This document shows, one piece after another, positions 1 through 9,099 of a DNA stretch of 32,111 nt. Location: assembly GCA_003427395.1 (NCBI GenBank), contig BFEA01000025.1, positions 4,306,165-4,338,275 on the forward strand, given 5' to 3'. Position 1 is the stretch's first letter; the number at the start of each line of letters is the position of its first letter. The position numbers and the translations under genes are program-made. Under the pieces are notes generated by a model. That model was given only the letters and a program-made list of their open reading frames with translations, was not told where the DNA came from and did no database searches. This stretch comes from Chara braunii. Its lineage: Eukaryota; Streptophyta; Charophyceae; Charales; Characeae.

Positions 1-66
1 ACAAATAGAACTGCCCGGTAAACCGTAGGCAGAGAGAGAGAAGAAGACAACAAACGAGGGGCTGTG

Positions 67-126
67 ACAAACTGTTTCGTCGGAGTTTCACCGACTCATC
101 AGGAGGCTGAACCCTCAACAGTCTGC
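67..126 (-). ncRNA. Hammerhead ribozyme, type III layout
   Basis: A self-cleaving RNA motif read on the minus strand from 126 to 67. Seen directly: one strand of stem III (126-118), unpaired U at 117, stem I GAGG/CCTC (116-113 with 106-103) closed by a 6-nt loop, the invariant core CTGATGA (102-96), stem II GTCGG/CCGAC (95-91 with 83-79) with a 7-nt loop, then GAAA (78-75) leading into the other stem III strand (75-67). Stem III pairs over nine positions including two G-U wobbles. Every core nucleotide expected of the family is present, and cleavage would fall between 117 and 116. In plants, open-stem-III hammerheads are typical of retrozymes, small non-autonomous LTR retroelements that make circular RNA. 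Only one copy is visible and the element continues beyond the window, so the host element is unproven. Confidence 0.87.
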
Positions 127-1302
127 AGAATCCCCTCACTGTACCACACACACACATTCTGTCTCGTGTGCTGCCCACATCTGATCTCGAAAGATCAACA
201 TGGGCAAGGTCACCATTAGAGAAGAGGGAAAAACAGATGAGGACAGGGGAAAATGGAACTGAAAGGAAGGAACTGACATGGAACCTTGCCCCGAGTTGAC
301 CCTTCAAGATCAGTTTTGGGGAAAGAAAGAGAGATTTCTAAGGCAATGGGAGGTTTGAGGTGACTTAATTTTGAGGTTTCACACAAAACCTACAGCTGGG
401 TCAGATGACGCCTGCCGCCAGCTGCAGGTTGGTTGGGGAAAAGGGGTCCGGAGCTACAGGGGGGGGTCGGCATACTAGCTCTGTGAGGGGCTGTGGATTA
501 TCTCTGTCCGGACAGAACTCCACACTTTGTGTCATCATTGATGCAGTCAGAGTTGACTTGAAGACTACCATAGCCTTGCTGATCGTCATTCATAGACTGG
601 TAGTCTATCCGATTCCCTGTAGCAGAAAGTTTAATACTCCATCCATGGCATCTCGATGACCGCCAGACGTGGTTGTGATTCTTCATCCTTAACAACAACA
701 CGAAAGCAATGCTGCTTCCTGACTGTGATCTTTCAACGTCTTTATTAACCTATGCTAAACAACATGAAAAAAAAATCACCATGTAAAGACCACAATCAAG
801 CAGCAGAATCCACAAGATGGTGATGCATAAAAGTAATAAAAACCTGTCAGACTGGCAACAAATCATGTCAGGGAGCCAAGCACACCATTTGCCTATATTG
901 CTGTCGGGCCAAATGTCAGCAATCGCAGCGATGCAAGAGTATGAGTGACTACACTCAATGAACCCCCTGCAAGGTTGATGGCACTTCAGCGAAAAGGGCT
1001 GGCAGTGTTATCAACCACATACCCTGAGCTCATCCAGCAAGTCACATGCCCATACATGTACGTACACAAACAATGCAACCCCCTAAGGGCAGCCGATCAA
1101 CTCAAACAATTTGTACACCACAAACACAGACTAGAGTAGCAATGGAGAGTAAACCAACGCCGTCTCTTTACCCTTCCTCCTCAATGCTGTCCACAACTTC
1201 TTATCATAGCTTCTTAGCGTACGTGCATGACTGTCCCCTCTGGCCCTGGCGATGTAATAGATGTTCCTTCCTATCCATGCACATCCCCAGTATTCCTGGA
1301 CT
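127..1302. other. Non-coding stretch, no gene recognised
   Basis: No protein family is recognisable in any frame. If the hammerhead belongs to a retrozyme, part of that element should lie here. Small structures seen: a short CA run near 147-157, an imperfect 11-bp inverted repeat (CCTACAGCTGG at 389-399 with CCAGCTGCAGG at 418-428, one mismatch), and a perfect 14-nt palindrome TCTGTCCGGACAGA at 503-516. None has an assignable role. Confidence 0.5.
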
Positions 1303-1375
1303 GAAGCTTAGCTCAGTTGGTAAGGCACATAAGTGCATTCAGGAGGTCTTGGGTTCAATTCCTGAAATGAGCTAA
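1303..1375 (+). repeat. tRNA-like segment, probable SINE head
   Basis: A perfect tRNA A box (TAGCTCAGTTGG, 1309-1320) is followed 31 nt later by a B box (GGTTCAATTCC, 1352-1362), the normal internal promoter spacing for RNA polymerase III. The T arm can pair (TTGGG with CCTGA, using wobbles), but the acceptor ends do not pair and the D stem is broken. It is therefore not a working tRNA gene. The likeliest reading is the tRNA-derived head of a SINE or a decayed tRNA copy. It lies about 70 bp upstream of a gypsy chromodomain fragment on the same strand. Confidence 0.5.
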
Positions 1376-1445
1376 TACTTTGCAAACAGTCAAATGCATG
1401 TCCCTCTCAGTCTCTCAAAACCCTCCATCTATGAATGGCATGTAT

Positions 1446-1598
1446 GACATTGAGAGGATTCTAGAGCATATAGGTGATGGTCCGACAAGGCAGTATCACC
1501 TGTGTTGCCAATACCAACAGCTATTGGAGGATGTTTGGTGGGACAGGAAGGCACCGATCAAGACTGCAAAGGATCCTATACAGACCTATGATGCTGCA
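1446..1598 (+). pseudogene. Ty3/gypsy integrase C-terminal chromodomain fragment
   Basis: The frame reads DIERILEHIGDGPTRQYHL and continues with an acidic LLEDVWW stretch and a lysine/proline-rich tail. It follows the C-terminal chromodomain of the minus-strand element at 5102-5329 (EIDRIKGHIGEGRNRQYQI, then PLDDLYW) residue by residue. Known: such domains sit at the end of chromovirus integrases and help target insertion to chromatin. Here it is only about 50 residues, isolated from any integrase core, on the opposite strand from the large element, and diverged from it. It is a remnant of a second element. Confidence 0.6.
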
Positions 1599-1849
1599 AT
1601 TAACCCACCTCTACTTTTTGCAACCATTTTATGCTGATGCAGCCGTAAACACACTGCGATCTTTAAAGGGACTCGGCCTACCAGACTGAAATGGTTGGCA
1701 GAGCCAGGCAGAAAAAGAAAAGAAACGCGCTCATGCCAGTTCGCTTTTCATTGGCACAGAGCATAAATCTGCATTTGGAAAAAGAGGCTTGGAAAGTTTG
1801 GTGGTGTAAGAAGAGCAGACCAACGTAGGTTCTACCGACATCTGAGGTA

Positions 1850-2085
1850 GGGCCTACTATGGAGGTAATAATAATGGTGATTATACTAGGAACAATAACT
1901 ATTATCGGGGTTGTCACTACTGTGGAGATATGTCTCACTGGATACGCGACTGTCCGTCATGTCCACGAAATCGGGGTATTGTTGGAGCAGCGCCTGTAGC
2001 GCAAAGGGCGTCTACGTCACAGGGCATTGTGTCATACTGTTATCATGCGCACAGTGTCCTGATGATACCGGTCTGGCGCCGATAG
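1850..2085 (+). pseudogene. Retroelement gag fragment with CCHC zinc knuckle
   Basis: Between a stop near 1849 and a stop at about 2086 the frame starting at 1681 is open. It encodes an Asn/Gly/Tyr-rich stretch followed by CHYCGDMSHWIRDC (1912-1953), an exact C-X2-C-X4-H-X4-C zinc knuckle as in retroviral-type nucleocapsid, which binds element RNA. Upstream the same frame is broken at 1687, about 1807 and about 1847. The matrix/capsid part of gag and any pol are absent nearby. With the chromodomain piece at 1446-1598, on the same strand but in the wrong order for one element (chromodomain upstream of gag), it suggests at least two fragmented insertions. Confidence 0.68.
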
Positions 2086-2658
2086 AAACATGTTGGGAGC
2101 TATGGCAGGAGGTGCAGTGTGTTTTACGATAATCATTCGTTTTTTTCGCGTGTGAAGGACAAACTGGTGTGTGACTTCATGTCTGTGTTTCCGCCTGTTC
2201 ACAATGAATGTATGTGTTTCATGGGTGGTATCATCGTATTGCCTTTACACATATGTTAGCTAGTTAACCTGCACAGGGAAGACTTCAAGATGGTGGATTA
2301 GCACCTTCGATTGACTAGGAGACACCACAGTGTTATGATTCTGGTTGTTTGTTGTCTGAGACCAACACTCGCACACATACACTTCCAGGTATGCCCATAC
2401 ATACACAGAAGGAAGGGGAGAGGATAGGAGTATCACACCGCACAGGGAGAGATGAACACAGCGGAAGACTTGACCATGCGATATGACAGGGTACACTGAA
2501 AGTGCAACTCACTCCACTCAATCCTCACAACCAGTCATAAAGAAAAGCCGAGTAGGTCACATCCAGGAAACAATGAAACGATGATAGTCCAAACCCAGTA
2601 TTGCACTGTTTATTAAACTCAGAGTCTCAAATTGTCGGAATAACTTCAGACCCACAGT
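2086..2658. other. Non-coding stretch, no gene recognised
   Basis: Only short open frames are present and none resembles a known family. No RNA gene or strong repeat was found. The sequence between about 2540 and 2640 has weak resemblance to 12020-12090 (both contain a TATTAAAC core and a nearby CAGAGT). It could be a diverged LTR end of the large element, but the similarity is too faint to call. Confidence 0.4.
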
Positions 2659-2682
2659 GCGCTGCTCAAAAATGAGCAGCGC
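2659..2682. other. Perfect 10-bp hairpin
   Basis: GCGCTGCTCA (2659-2668) and TGAGCAGCGC (2673-2682) are exact reverse complements separated by AAAA. The stem is GC-rich and immediately precedes the AGCGCCAC minisatellite, whose core shares the AGCGC word with the 3' arm. Possible roles are an RNA 3'-end hairpin or a by-product of repeat growth. Neither can be decided from sequence. Confidence 0.75.
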
Positions 2683-2738
2683 TTCACTCCCCAACCTTGA
2701 GTAACCACCCGTAACACCCCTGAGCCCCTGAAACATCA

Positions 2739-2955
2739 AGCGCCACCCAGATACAGCCTCCAAAGGGAAGCGCCACCCTGAAACAGGCTTCTGAGGCCAA
2801 GCGCCACTCAGAGGATGAAGAAGACGACCAGCGCCACAGTATCTGATGATGACGAAGTGTCGGAAGACTTCCCGGGTGGAAGTCTGCAGCAGCGCCACCA
2901 AATCCTGACAAGATGACCTCTGAGGAAGAAACTGCAGCTATGGCTGCAGCGCCAC
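2739..2955. repeat. Degenerate ~30-bp minisatellite, AGCGCCAC core
   Basis: The octamer AGCGCCAC occurs at 2739, 2769, 2800, 2830, 2891 and 2948. Spacings are 30, 31, 30, 61 and 57, that is one or two multiples of about 30. Flanking words (CCCAGATACAG, CCCTGAAACAG) also recur in the first units. A 30-bp period could encode a 10-residue repeat, but no frame stays open across the whole array, so it is treated as a tandem DNA repeat. Confidence 0.65.
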
Positions 2956-3892
2956 AACCCTGGAACCCCACTCCAGCGGAGGGTCCAGAAGGGCACCAAC
3001 TTCTCTCGCCTCCAGCAGACCTCGATAACCCAGACCTCTGACAGCCCCTACGTGCTGGCAGAGTACAGCGCAGGTCCCAGCTATGGCTGGCGCTCCGAAG
3101 GTCTGGCTATGCCTGTCTCCTTCCACGCTGAGCCGTCACCACTTACGGTTCACGCATAGCACAGCAGCGATGTACTCGGTACCAACTGCCAAAAGCCCTG
3201 AACCGATGTGCCCATCCTATCTATAGACTAAAACTAGCCTAGACTCGACCTACACCAGACTGACTGACTGACCGGTACCGATTCAGTTTTGGCCTCTCGG
3301 CCTCTACCTTACCCGGCTATAGGCTATAGGGCCGTCTATCAGCATAGGCCTGTAGGGCCTGTCTGTCTTAGGGGTAGCCCGGGCCTGCTATTCGCAGTTA
3401 GGTTAGCTGTAGGAAATTCAGTTAGTACGGGCCTGCATTTTCCCGTATTTACAGATATGTCCCTCACGAATTTTCCTTACAGGCAGGTCACTCAGTTAGC
3501 CCTCAGCCAAACAAAATTACGAATCTGACCTACCTATAGTACAGCCTCGACAGAGAGAGGCTACAGGCGACCAGAAAACAACAACTCATTGCAACAGTGT
3601 TATGATCCTGGGCAAATTTGAAGTACACATTCATGAGAAAGTATTATGCCGTCCAATTGCAAAAAGAAATGAATGAACTTGAGAGGACAGAAGAGAGGGA
3701 AAGAAGAAGAAGAAGAAGAAAGAAAGAAGAAGAAGATGATGCACACCAGCATAGACCAATGATAATGCTCGTCTTCTTCGCCAACCACTCTCCTCCTCCT
3801 TATCTCCTGCCCTCTTATTCAAAGAAGAAATAATAACGATAATGTTGAATGGCTGAACCAGAATCAATGTCCGAATCCCTCTTCTACTGCAG
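2956..3892. other. Non-coding stretch with purine-rich tract
   Basis: No recognisable gene. Contents are TAGGCC-rich simple sequence around 3220-3400 and a GAA/AGA-rich purine tract at about 3690-3740. The run CTCTTCTACTGCAG just before 3893 looks like a 3' splice acceptor and is described with the following entry. Confidence 0.4.
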
Positions 3893-4139
3893 GTACCACA
3901 TGAGGTCCACCATAGCCATGGCCACCATTCTTCCTCCTTCCTCCAAGGCTGAGGCTATGGCGGACTACCAAGGCATGGCTCTGCTGTACAAAGGACAACG
4001 CAAAGCAGCTATGGCTGCTCCAGCTCAGGGCGCCATGCCTGACTCTGCCTCGAAGCTTCTTGGATTAGCTCTACCCCAACTGGGGTCTTCCTGCTGCAAC
4101 GCCCACCAAGGCGATGAAGATGGCAACCACCATGGCCAG
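3893..4139 (+). other. Possible exon bounded by splice consensus
   Basis: A pyrimidine run ending in CTGCAG closes at 3892. At 4139/4140 the sequence CCAG is followed by GTAAGT, a full 5' splice consensus. A frame is open across the 247-bp interval and encodes an Ala/Met/Gly-rich peptide of no recognised family, with several AMAA-like words. A second CACAG/GTAAGT donor follows at 4725/4726 without an obvious acceptor between. The interval may lie in or beside the 3' LTR of the large retroelement, so the signals may be fortuitous or part of element transcripts. Confidence 0.2.
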
Positions 4140-4380
4140 GTAAGTACCTCTGGTGCTCCTCCTTCCTAGTCCTTGTCTTCCTCCTCTCCCGGTCCTTGCT
4201 CCTTCCCCAGCAGCACTGCGCTAAGTGCTAGCGCTGCTCCAGCCAGCGCTCCAACCAGTGTGTCGCCAAACTTGCTCATCGACAATGAGGAGGAGCACTT
4301 CGCTCCTCCTAGAGATATAGTGGCCTGCTTGCCTGGCGAGTGACTTCCTAGGCCGTGCGGCCTCCAAGTAACTGGTGCAT

Positions 4381-4481
4381 CCTCCCTTTTGGAGGGAAAC
4401 ATCATTGCAGACTCTGATATTGCCCGTACATCCTCCCTTTCGGAGGGAAACATCATTGCAGACTCTGATATTGCCCGTACA
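4381..4481. repeat. 51-bp tandem duplication
   Basis: Two head-to-tail copies, 4381-4431 and 4432-4481, identical except for one T/C change in the loop of a small hairpin that starts each unit (CCTCC...GGAGG). The near identity implies a recent duplication compared with the strongly decayed surroundings. Confidence 0.95.
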
Positions 4482-4948
4482 GGCCCTAGACTCAGACTGG
4501 TTGGACTGGTACCCGCCTAGACCTAGCCTACAACTGCTGGGCCTCTAAAAATGTCAACTTGTTTTCTTCTGCTCGGCCTCGAGTACCCAGCACATCTACC
4601 TCTACCTGCTGTGGTACCGGCCTCCCTGCTACTTGAGTGTTTTTCCGCTGCTTCAAGTGTCGTGGGCCTCTTTCCCCACCACTTGAGCGTTTTCCCTGCT
4701 GCAACCCTCAATGTCACAGCCACAGGTAAGTATCGGCCCTTCAGGCCTTCCGAAAGAACAAGTGCCCTTGTGGGTCACACACACACTCAAGCCGACGAGC
4801 ACTCAGACAAGCATGCAGACCAGCAAGCATGCACACACACAGACTTAGAAAACTCAGCATCAAGTGGGAAACTCAGCAAGGCATCCATTCCATTGGCAAA
4901 ACTCAGAAATCAGCTGTGTGTCTCAGGCCGTGTTTGGCAGGTCTTTAC

Positions 4949-4962
4949 ACTACCCCCCTCTC
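4949..4962 (-). promoter_or_regulatory. Polypurine tract and inner edge of 3' LTR
   Basis: On the minus strand GAGAGGGGGG is followed by TAG and then TGTAAAGACC. A purine run directly before a TG is where plus-strand DNA priming and the 3' LTR start in this family. It lies about 140 bp beyond the stop of the chromodomain frame, the expected distance. If correct, the 3' LTR extends leftwards from 4949, but its outer end could not be identified. Confidence 0.62.
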
Positions 4963-5101
4963 AATAGCGAGGTCCCTTCGAGCGAGTAACTCATTCTGAG
5001 TCCCTGACAAATGCATTGTAAGTGAACATAGCAAAGAGTTTTCGTGAGTACTCAGTAGCAGTGAGTTTTGCAGAAATTTTTGGTACAACATTAGAGGTTA
5101 T

Positions 5102-5563
5102 TTATCGTTCGTTTGTTTTAACAACGCGAGGTGCGCTGCGCAGCAGTTCCTTCTTTGAGATCCAATAGAGATCATCCAACGGGTGATACATGAAATGAAT
5201 CTGGTACTGTCTGTTACGTCCTTCCCCAATGTGACCTTTAATTCTATCTATCTCATGACTACCATTGATTGCACGAGGGATTATGTCCTCACGATATTCG
5301 AAAGATTTAGCATCACGGTATATAAACAACTTTTACACGTGAAAGACTGGGTACGTGGGCAGACGAGGAGGCACAACAATTACGTATGAAGGACCAAACT
5401 CATCATCACCAATCACGTCCAGAACTTCCCACGGGCCATAATAGAGAGGGAGAAGTTTGCATGATACCCCCTCTTCTTTCAAAAATTCAGACATCTTGAC
5501 CCATACATAACTTCCCATTTTGATAGTCGAAGGTGTGCGTTTCTTATTCGCATGATAGATCAT
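5102..5563 (-). pseudogene. Integrase C-terminal domain plus chromodomain-like tail
   Basis: Frame 5563-5333 gives the GPY/F-type C-terminal integrase module: YVWVKMSEFL, then LLPLYYGPWEVLDVIG and a Pro-rich YPVFHV end. After a frameshift, 5329-5102 gives YREDIIPRAI, EIDRIKGHIGEGRNRQYQI and PLDDLYWISKKELL, the strand-strand-helix pattern of a chromodomain-like tail. The GPY/F module contributes to integrase DNA binding, and the chromodomain to chromatin targeting. The last codon run ends with a stop at about 5102. The aromatic cage residues of a true chromodomain are only partly recognisable (Y and W), so histone binding is doubtful. Confidence 0.85.
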
Positions 5564-5618
5564 GGTGTAACCTTGAGCAAGTGATCATACTTGGCGCTGA
5601 AGCCAGGCCTGCCAGGCG

Positions 5619-6590
5619 TTAGACCAGCCGGCTGTTGGGGAATACGTAGGAGAGCGGATTACGGATCTTCCAACCGTAATGCAGCCTGTTTGGCGTCATG
5701 CCGATGGAAGAATGGATGTAGTTGTTGTACAAAACCTTGATCACATACAACTCTTCATCCCACGTTTTCTGATCCAGAATGATTAAGGCACGAAGAAGTT
5801 GAAACGTTGTTTGATTAATCTCCTCAGCCAAACCGTTGGCTTCGGGATGTCGACCAGATGTCATGCTCAGTTTGAGGCTAGGGAGTTGGGACGTGAAGTC
5901 CTTCCATTCAGTACTTATGAAGCGCGGGTCCCGATCACTCACAAAGGTTTTCAGGGTCCCGAACTACAGAATGTACTTCTGGTAGAACTCACGGATCACA
6001 AGTTCAGCTGGGGCATGAGGTGGCAATGAAATCAGATTCAGGAATTTGGAAAATCGATCAACAACCGCCATCACTTATGAATATTCATTCTTACTCGTCT
6101 TTCCCATGTCTGTGAAGTCGATAGAGACAAACTCTCCCGGACCGTTGGGAATGGGAAGAGGCTTAAGGAGCCCCATGGACTTTTGTCTTGATGGTTTGAT
6201 TTGTTTGACAGACTTGACATTCAGCCACACACTGTTCAGCAGATCCTTTCATATCAGGCCAATCAAATTGTTGTAATAGGTTTCCATAGGTTCTTGCCAT
6301 GCCGAAGTGTCCACTCCGGCTGTGAGCCAAATCCAAAAAATGTGTGCGGAGAGGCTCATGCTTGGGTACACACAAACGGTCATTCTTTCCATCACGTCGG
6401 AAAACCAATCCTTCACATTTGTGAAAATCAGGCTGACTGTTGGTGTTAGCCCGCAACTGCTCAAGAATCAGACTAAGGTATGGGCCCTTCGCAATTTGCT
6501 CCACGAGTTCCTCCTTCAGTTTCTTTCGGAGGTTGTAGGAGTTTTCAAGGCAAGTCATGTACTCAGGGTGGCGAGACAATGCATCAACAA
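5619..6590 (-). pseudogene. Ty3/gypsy integrase: zinc-binding domain and catalytic core
   Basis: Integrase joins element cDNA to host DNA. The 6579-6163 frame begins with the DALSRHPEY-type hinge after RNase H. It then carries a complete HHCC zinc site, H-X4-H-X29-C-X2-C (LAHSRSGHFG...CQVC). A frameshift near 6165 leads into LLKPLPIPNGPGEFVSIDFTDMG, with the first catalytic Asp in SIDFTD. The second lies in FVSDRDPRF and the catalytic Glu in HPEANGLAEE, about 36 residues later. Two in-frame stops interrupt the core (after KNEYS and after KYIL), and another follows near 5620. All three catalytic residues survive, so decay is by stops and shifts rather than loss of the active site. Confidence 0.92.
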
Positions 6591-7005
6591 CTCAATTATA
6601 ACAACCCTTTTTGTATTTTAATTCAAAGTCAAAGATGTCAATCTCATGGAGCCAGCGAGCCAACGTAGGGGACAAGGTGGTTTGCTCCTTGATCCATTTC
6701 AAGGTCTCATGATCTGAGAAGACCTTGAAACGGCGTCCCAAAAGATAATGCTTTCAATGGTTCAATGTGAAGTGACTACCTTTTCGTTGGGCATGCGTTT
6801 GCTGTAGTATTCGAGCGGCCGCAAACTGTCACCATCATCTTGTTGCAGCACTGCGCCAATCCCATACCGACTCGAATCCGTAGTGACTACGAATGTGAGT
6901 TTGGAATCTGCAATGCAGAGCACATAATAACTTACCAAGACCTCTTTCAAGGATTGAAAAGCGGTCTCACATGTTGCATCCCACGTGTAAGATACATTCG
7001 ATGCT
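6591..7005 (-). pseudogene. Ty3/gypsy RNase H domain
   Basis: RNase H removes the RNA strand during reverse transcription. The frame shows FQSLKEVL, then TTDSSRYGIGAVLQQ with the first catalytic Asp, then PLEYYSKRMP. After a stop and frameshift around 6760 it resumes as ALSFGRRFKVFSDHETLKW (with a catalytic-type Asp in SDH) and LSPTLARWLHEIDIFDFEL, closing at the integrase hinge. The connection sequence normally lying between RT and RNase H is missing, replaced by the foreign piece at 7031-7445. Confidence 0.88.
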
Positions 7006-7030
7006 TGTTGGGACGGGCAGGGGTGGGGGA

Positions 7031-7445
7031 TCAGAAAAAAGGATCACCTAGATTAGGTCGCAGATTATTAAAGAAGGCAACCGAATCTGAAGTAGACTCA
7101 TCGAGGATAGAAGTAGACGAAGAAATAGAAATACCAAAAGTAGGTACATTAGGCAAAGAAGGACTTGTACTAACTGCAAAAGTAGAAGGCACATGAGTAG
7201 GATGAACAAAAGCAACATACAATTGTTCTTCCTCCTTGTGCTTGCGCCACTTCTTGTAGAACTGCATTGCATTGAGATAAGTTACTTGGGATTCACTCTT
7301 CTTGTCCAATAATACTACGCGTTCATTTCCCAAAGCATCATGCACCACAAAGAGATCAACCTTCCACTCAATCCATTTGCATTGGGACCGTAGCCAGCCC
7401 AATCCAAAAACTGCGTCGAAAGAACACTTATCAAGCACATAGAAC
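7031..7445 (-). pseudogene. Inserted protease/linker piece from another gypsy element
   Basis: Directly after the RT thumb sequence LGLTNYYRKF, the frame continues with VLDKCSFDAVFGLGWLRS and CKWIEWKVDLFVVHDALG, then a Lys/Glu stretch and a Ser/Thr/Pro-rich linker. FDAVFGLGWL followed by an IEW strand is the pattern of the distal half of a gypsy retropepsin (compare the I-L-G-M-D-W-L type motif) and of the linker that precedes RT in such polyproteins. Protease belongs upstream of RT, so this is out of place. The host element still has its own protease at 8404-9099. Template switching or a nested insertion with partial loss would explain it. Confidence 0.66.
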
Positions 7446-7461
7446 TTGCGGTAATAGTTGG

Positions 7462-8376
7462 TCAGACCAAGGACGACCATAGTTTTGTCAACGTACGTGG
7501 CGTCGACCAATCTCTAATTGCAGTTATCTTAGCGTCCTCCGGTTTGATTCCATCTCCATCCAACACATGTCCCAAGTACAACACTTGACGCTTGGCCCAT
7601 TCACACTTCTTCGGGTTCAACTTAAACTCGACTTCGTGCAATTTGCTTAGCACTAAACTCCAGTGTTGTTCGTGTTCCTCTAGCAACTTGCTAAAAATCA
7701 AGATATCATCCAAATGTACAACAACGAATTTGTCTAACCAATTACGAAAGAGTTCATTCATACATCGCTGGAAGGTAGCAAGGGCGTTAGTTAACCCAAA
7801 CGGCATGACCACAAACTCGTAGTGGACATATCGAGTTCTAAAGGCCGTTTTGTGTTGATCCTTAGGCAACACCTCAATCTAATGGTAGCTCGACTTCAAG
7901 TCTATCTTCGAGAAAAACTTGCAACCCTACACTCTATCTAGGAGATCGTCTATCCGCGGTAATGGGTCAACATTCGTTATGGTAATCGCATTAAGTCCCC
8001 TGTAATCTATACACATACGCAGATCGCCTTCTTTCTTTGGCACGAACAAGACCGGTGCACCATACGATGAGGAACTTGGCTTAATCCATCCTTTCCCTAT
8101 TAACTCATCCAATTGTCTGCGCAACTCATTGAGCTCTTTGGGAGACATCCGATAGATGAGGCCCTTGGGGATCCTGCTACCGGGTTCTATATCTATCCGA
8201 TGCTTGGTCTCCCTCTCAACTACTCCACTTGGGGCCTCTCCCACATCAGTGAACTCACCCAACAGAGTTTGCATACTAGGTGGTATAGGTACTTCCTCCT
8301 TTTTCTCTTCATTGACCAGTCTCACATAGGCAACGGGCACTTGTTCAGCGAGGTCATGCCTGGCAAATGCGGGCAC
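7462..8376 (-). pseudogene. Ty3/gypsy reverse transcriptase
   Basis: RT copies element RNA into DNA. In order the sequence shows [19 protein letters not shown], the fingers motif [31 protein letters not shown], then FFSKIDLKSSYH (palm A with its Asp), FRTRYVHYEFVVMPFGLTN (motif B), the catalytic VVHLDDILIFSK, and the thumb KCEWAKRQVLYLGHVL. The usual Tyr of the YxDD-type box is His here. Two in-frame stops lie at 7927-7929 and 7879-7881 in one continuous frame. A frameshift near 7510 ends in LGLTNYYRKF in the next frame. Length and motif order match a full gypsy RT. Confidence 0.95.
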
Positions 8377-8403
8377 TCATGCAACAAAGAGACAAACTAC
8401 TTT

Positions 8404-9099
8404 CTACGCCGGATGCATGATATAAACGCAACTTTTTTTTCCCACCTGTGGGACTGGGCAGCCAACACTCATGCTAGCCCATCTTAATATCTGCATACGC
8501 GACATTGCCCAATCAGTCCCTTGAATCATGTCAAAAAGAAGGCTATTCTCCACTAAGAGTGTCAGGGAGTGCATAACTTTCTTTGTGATGCCCCCTGCCT
8601 CCAACTGGAAGTATGCCTTAACCCCTTCAACATACTCACCAACTATCATCTCTCTATAATCGAGCAACTTACTAATGACCGGCTCATCTAACTTATTCAC
8701 CTTCATTCCTAGGTGCATCTTCTACAACCCTCTTCTACTTGTGTAATTGCGCATTGACCCACTATCTCCTAATACGCCTATTGTTTCTCTACTCACCTCT
8801 ACATCGACTATTATTAGCTGCCCTTTCAACTTCTCCTCCATTTCGGCCCAAGCGAGACGGCGAGTGATCAACTCCTCACCAATGCTTGCGAGGCAGCCAC
8901 CTAGATTGGTCCTAACACAAGCAACCTCTGAACAACTAGCTAGGTGGAGGCCTACGTAAGTCTCTGCCATTGGGATCTTCGGACTGGAGGGTGCCTGTTC
9001 AGCGCGCGCTTCTATCTTCCTGTCTAAATCCGAAGTCTCCGTAGAGGCAACTACGACCTCTACTGGTTGTTCCCTTTTGGGTACCTGTACTTTGGACAT
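8404..9099 (-). pseudogene. Ty3/gypsy aspartic protease region
   Basis: Processes the gag-pol polyprotein. The 9099-8722 frame starts just after the zinc knuckle with a Lys/Glu-rich linker. It then reads GQLIIVDVEVSRETIGVLGDSGSMRNY, where the D-S-G triplet is the catalytic signature of one retropepsin subunit. After a stop the 8718-8404 frame continues with LGMKVNKLD, YVEGVKAYFQLE, and FDMIQGTDW, the distal hydrophobic-Gly-x-D-W motif. A stop or frameshift separates the two halves and another precedes RT. Confidence 0.85.

Noticed and set aside
1309-1362. Functional tRNA gene at 1303-1375
   Set aside because: A and B boxes are good, but the acceptor and D stems do not pair.
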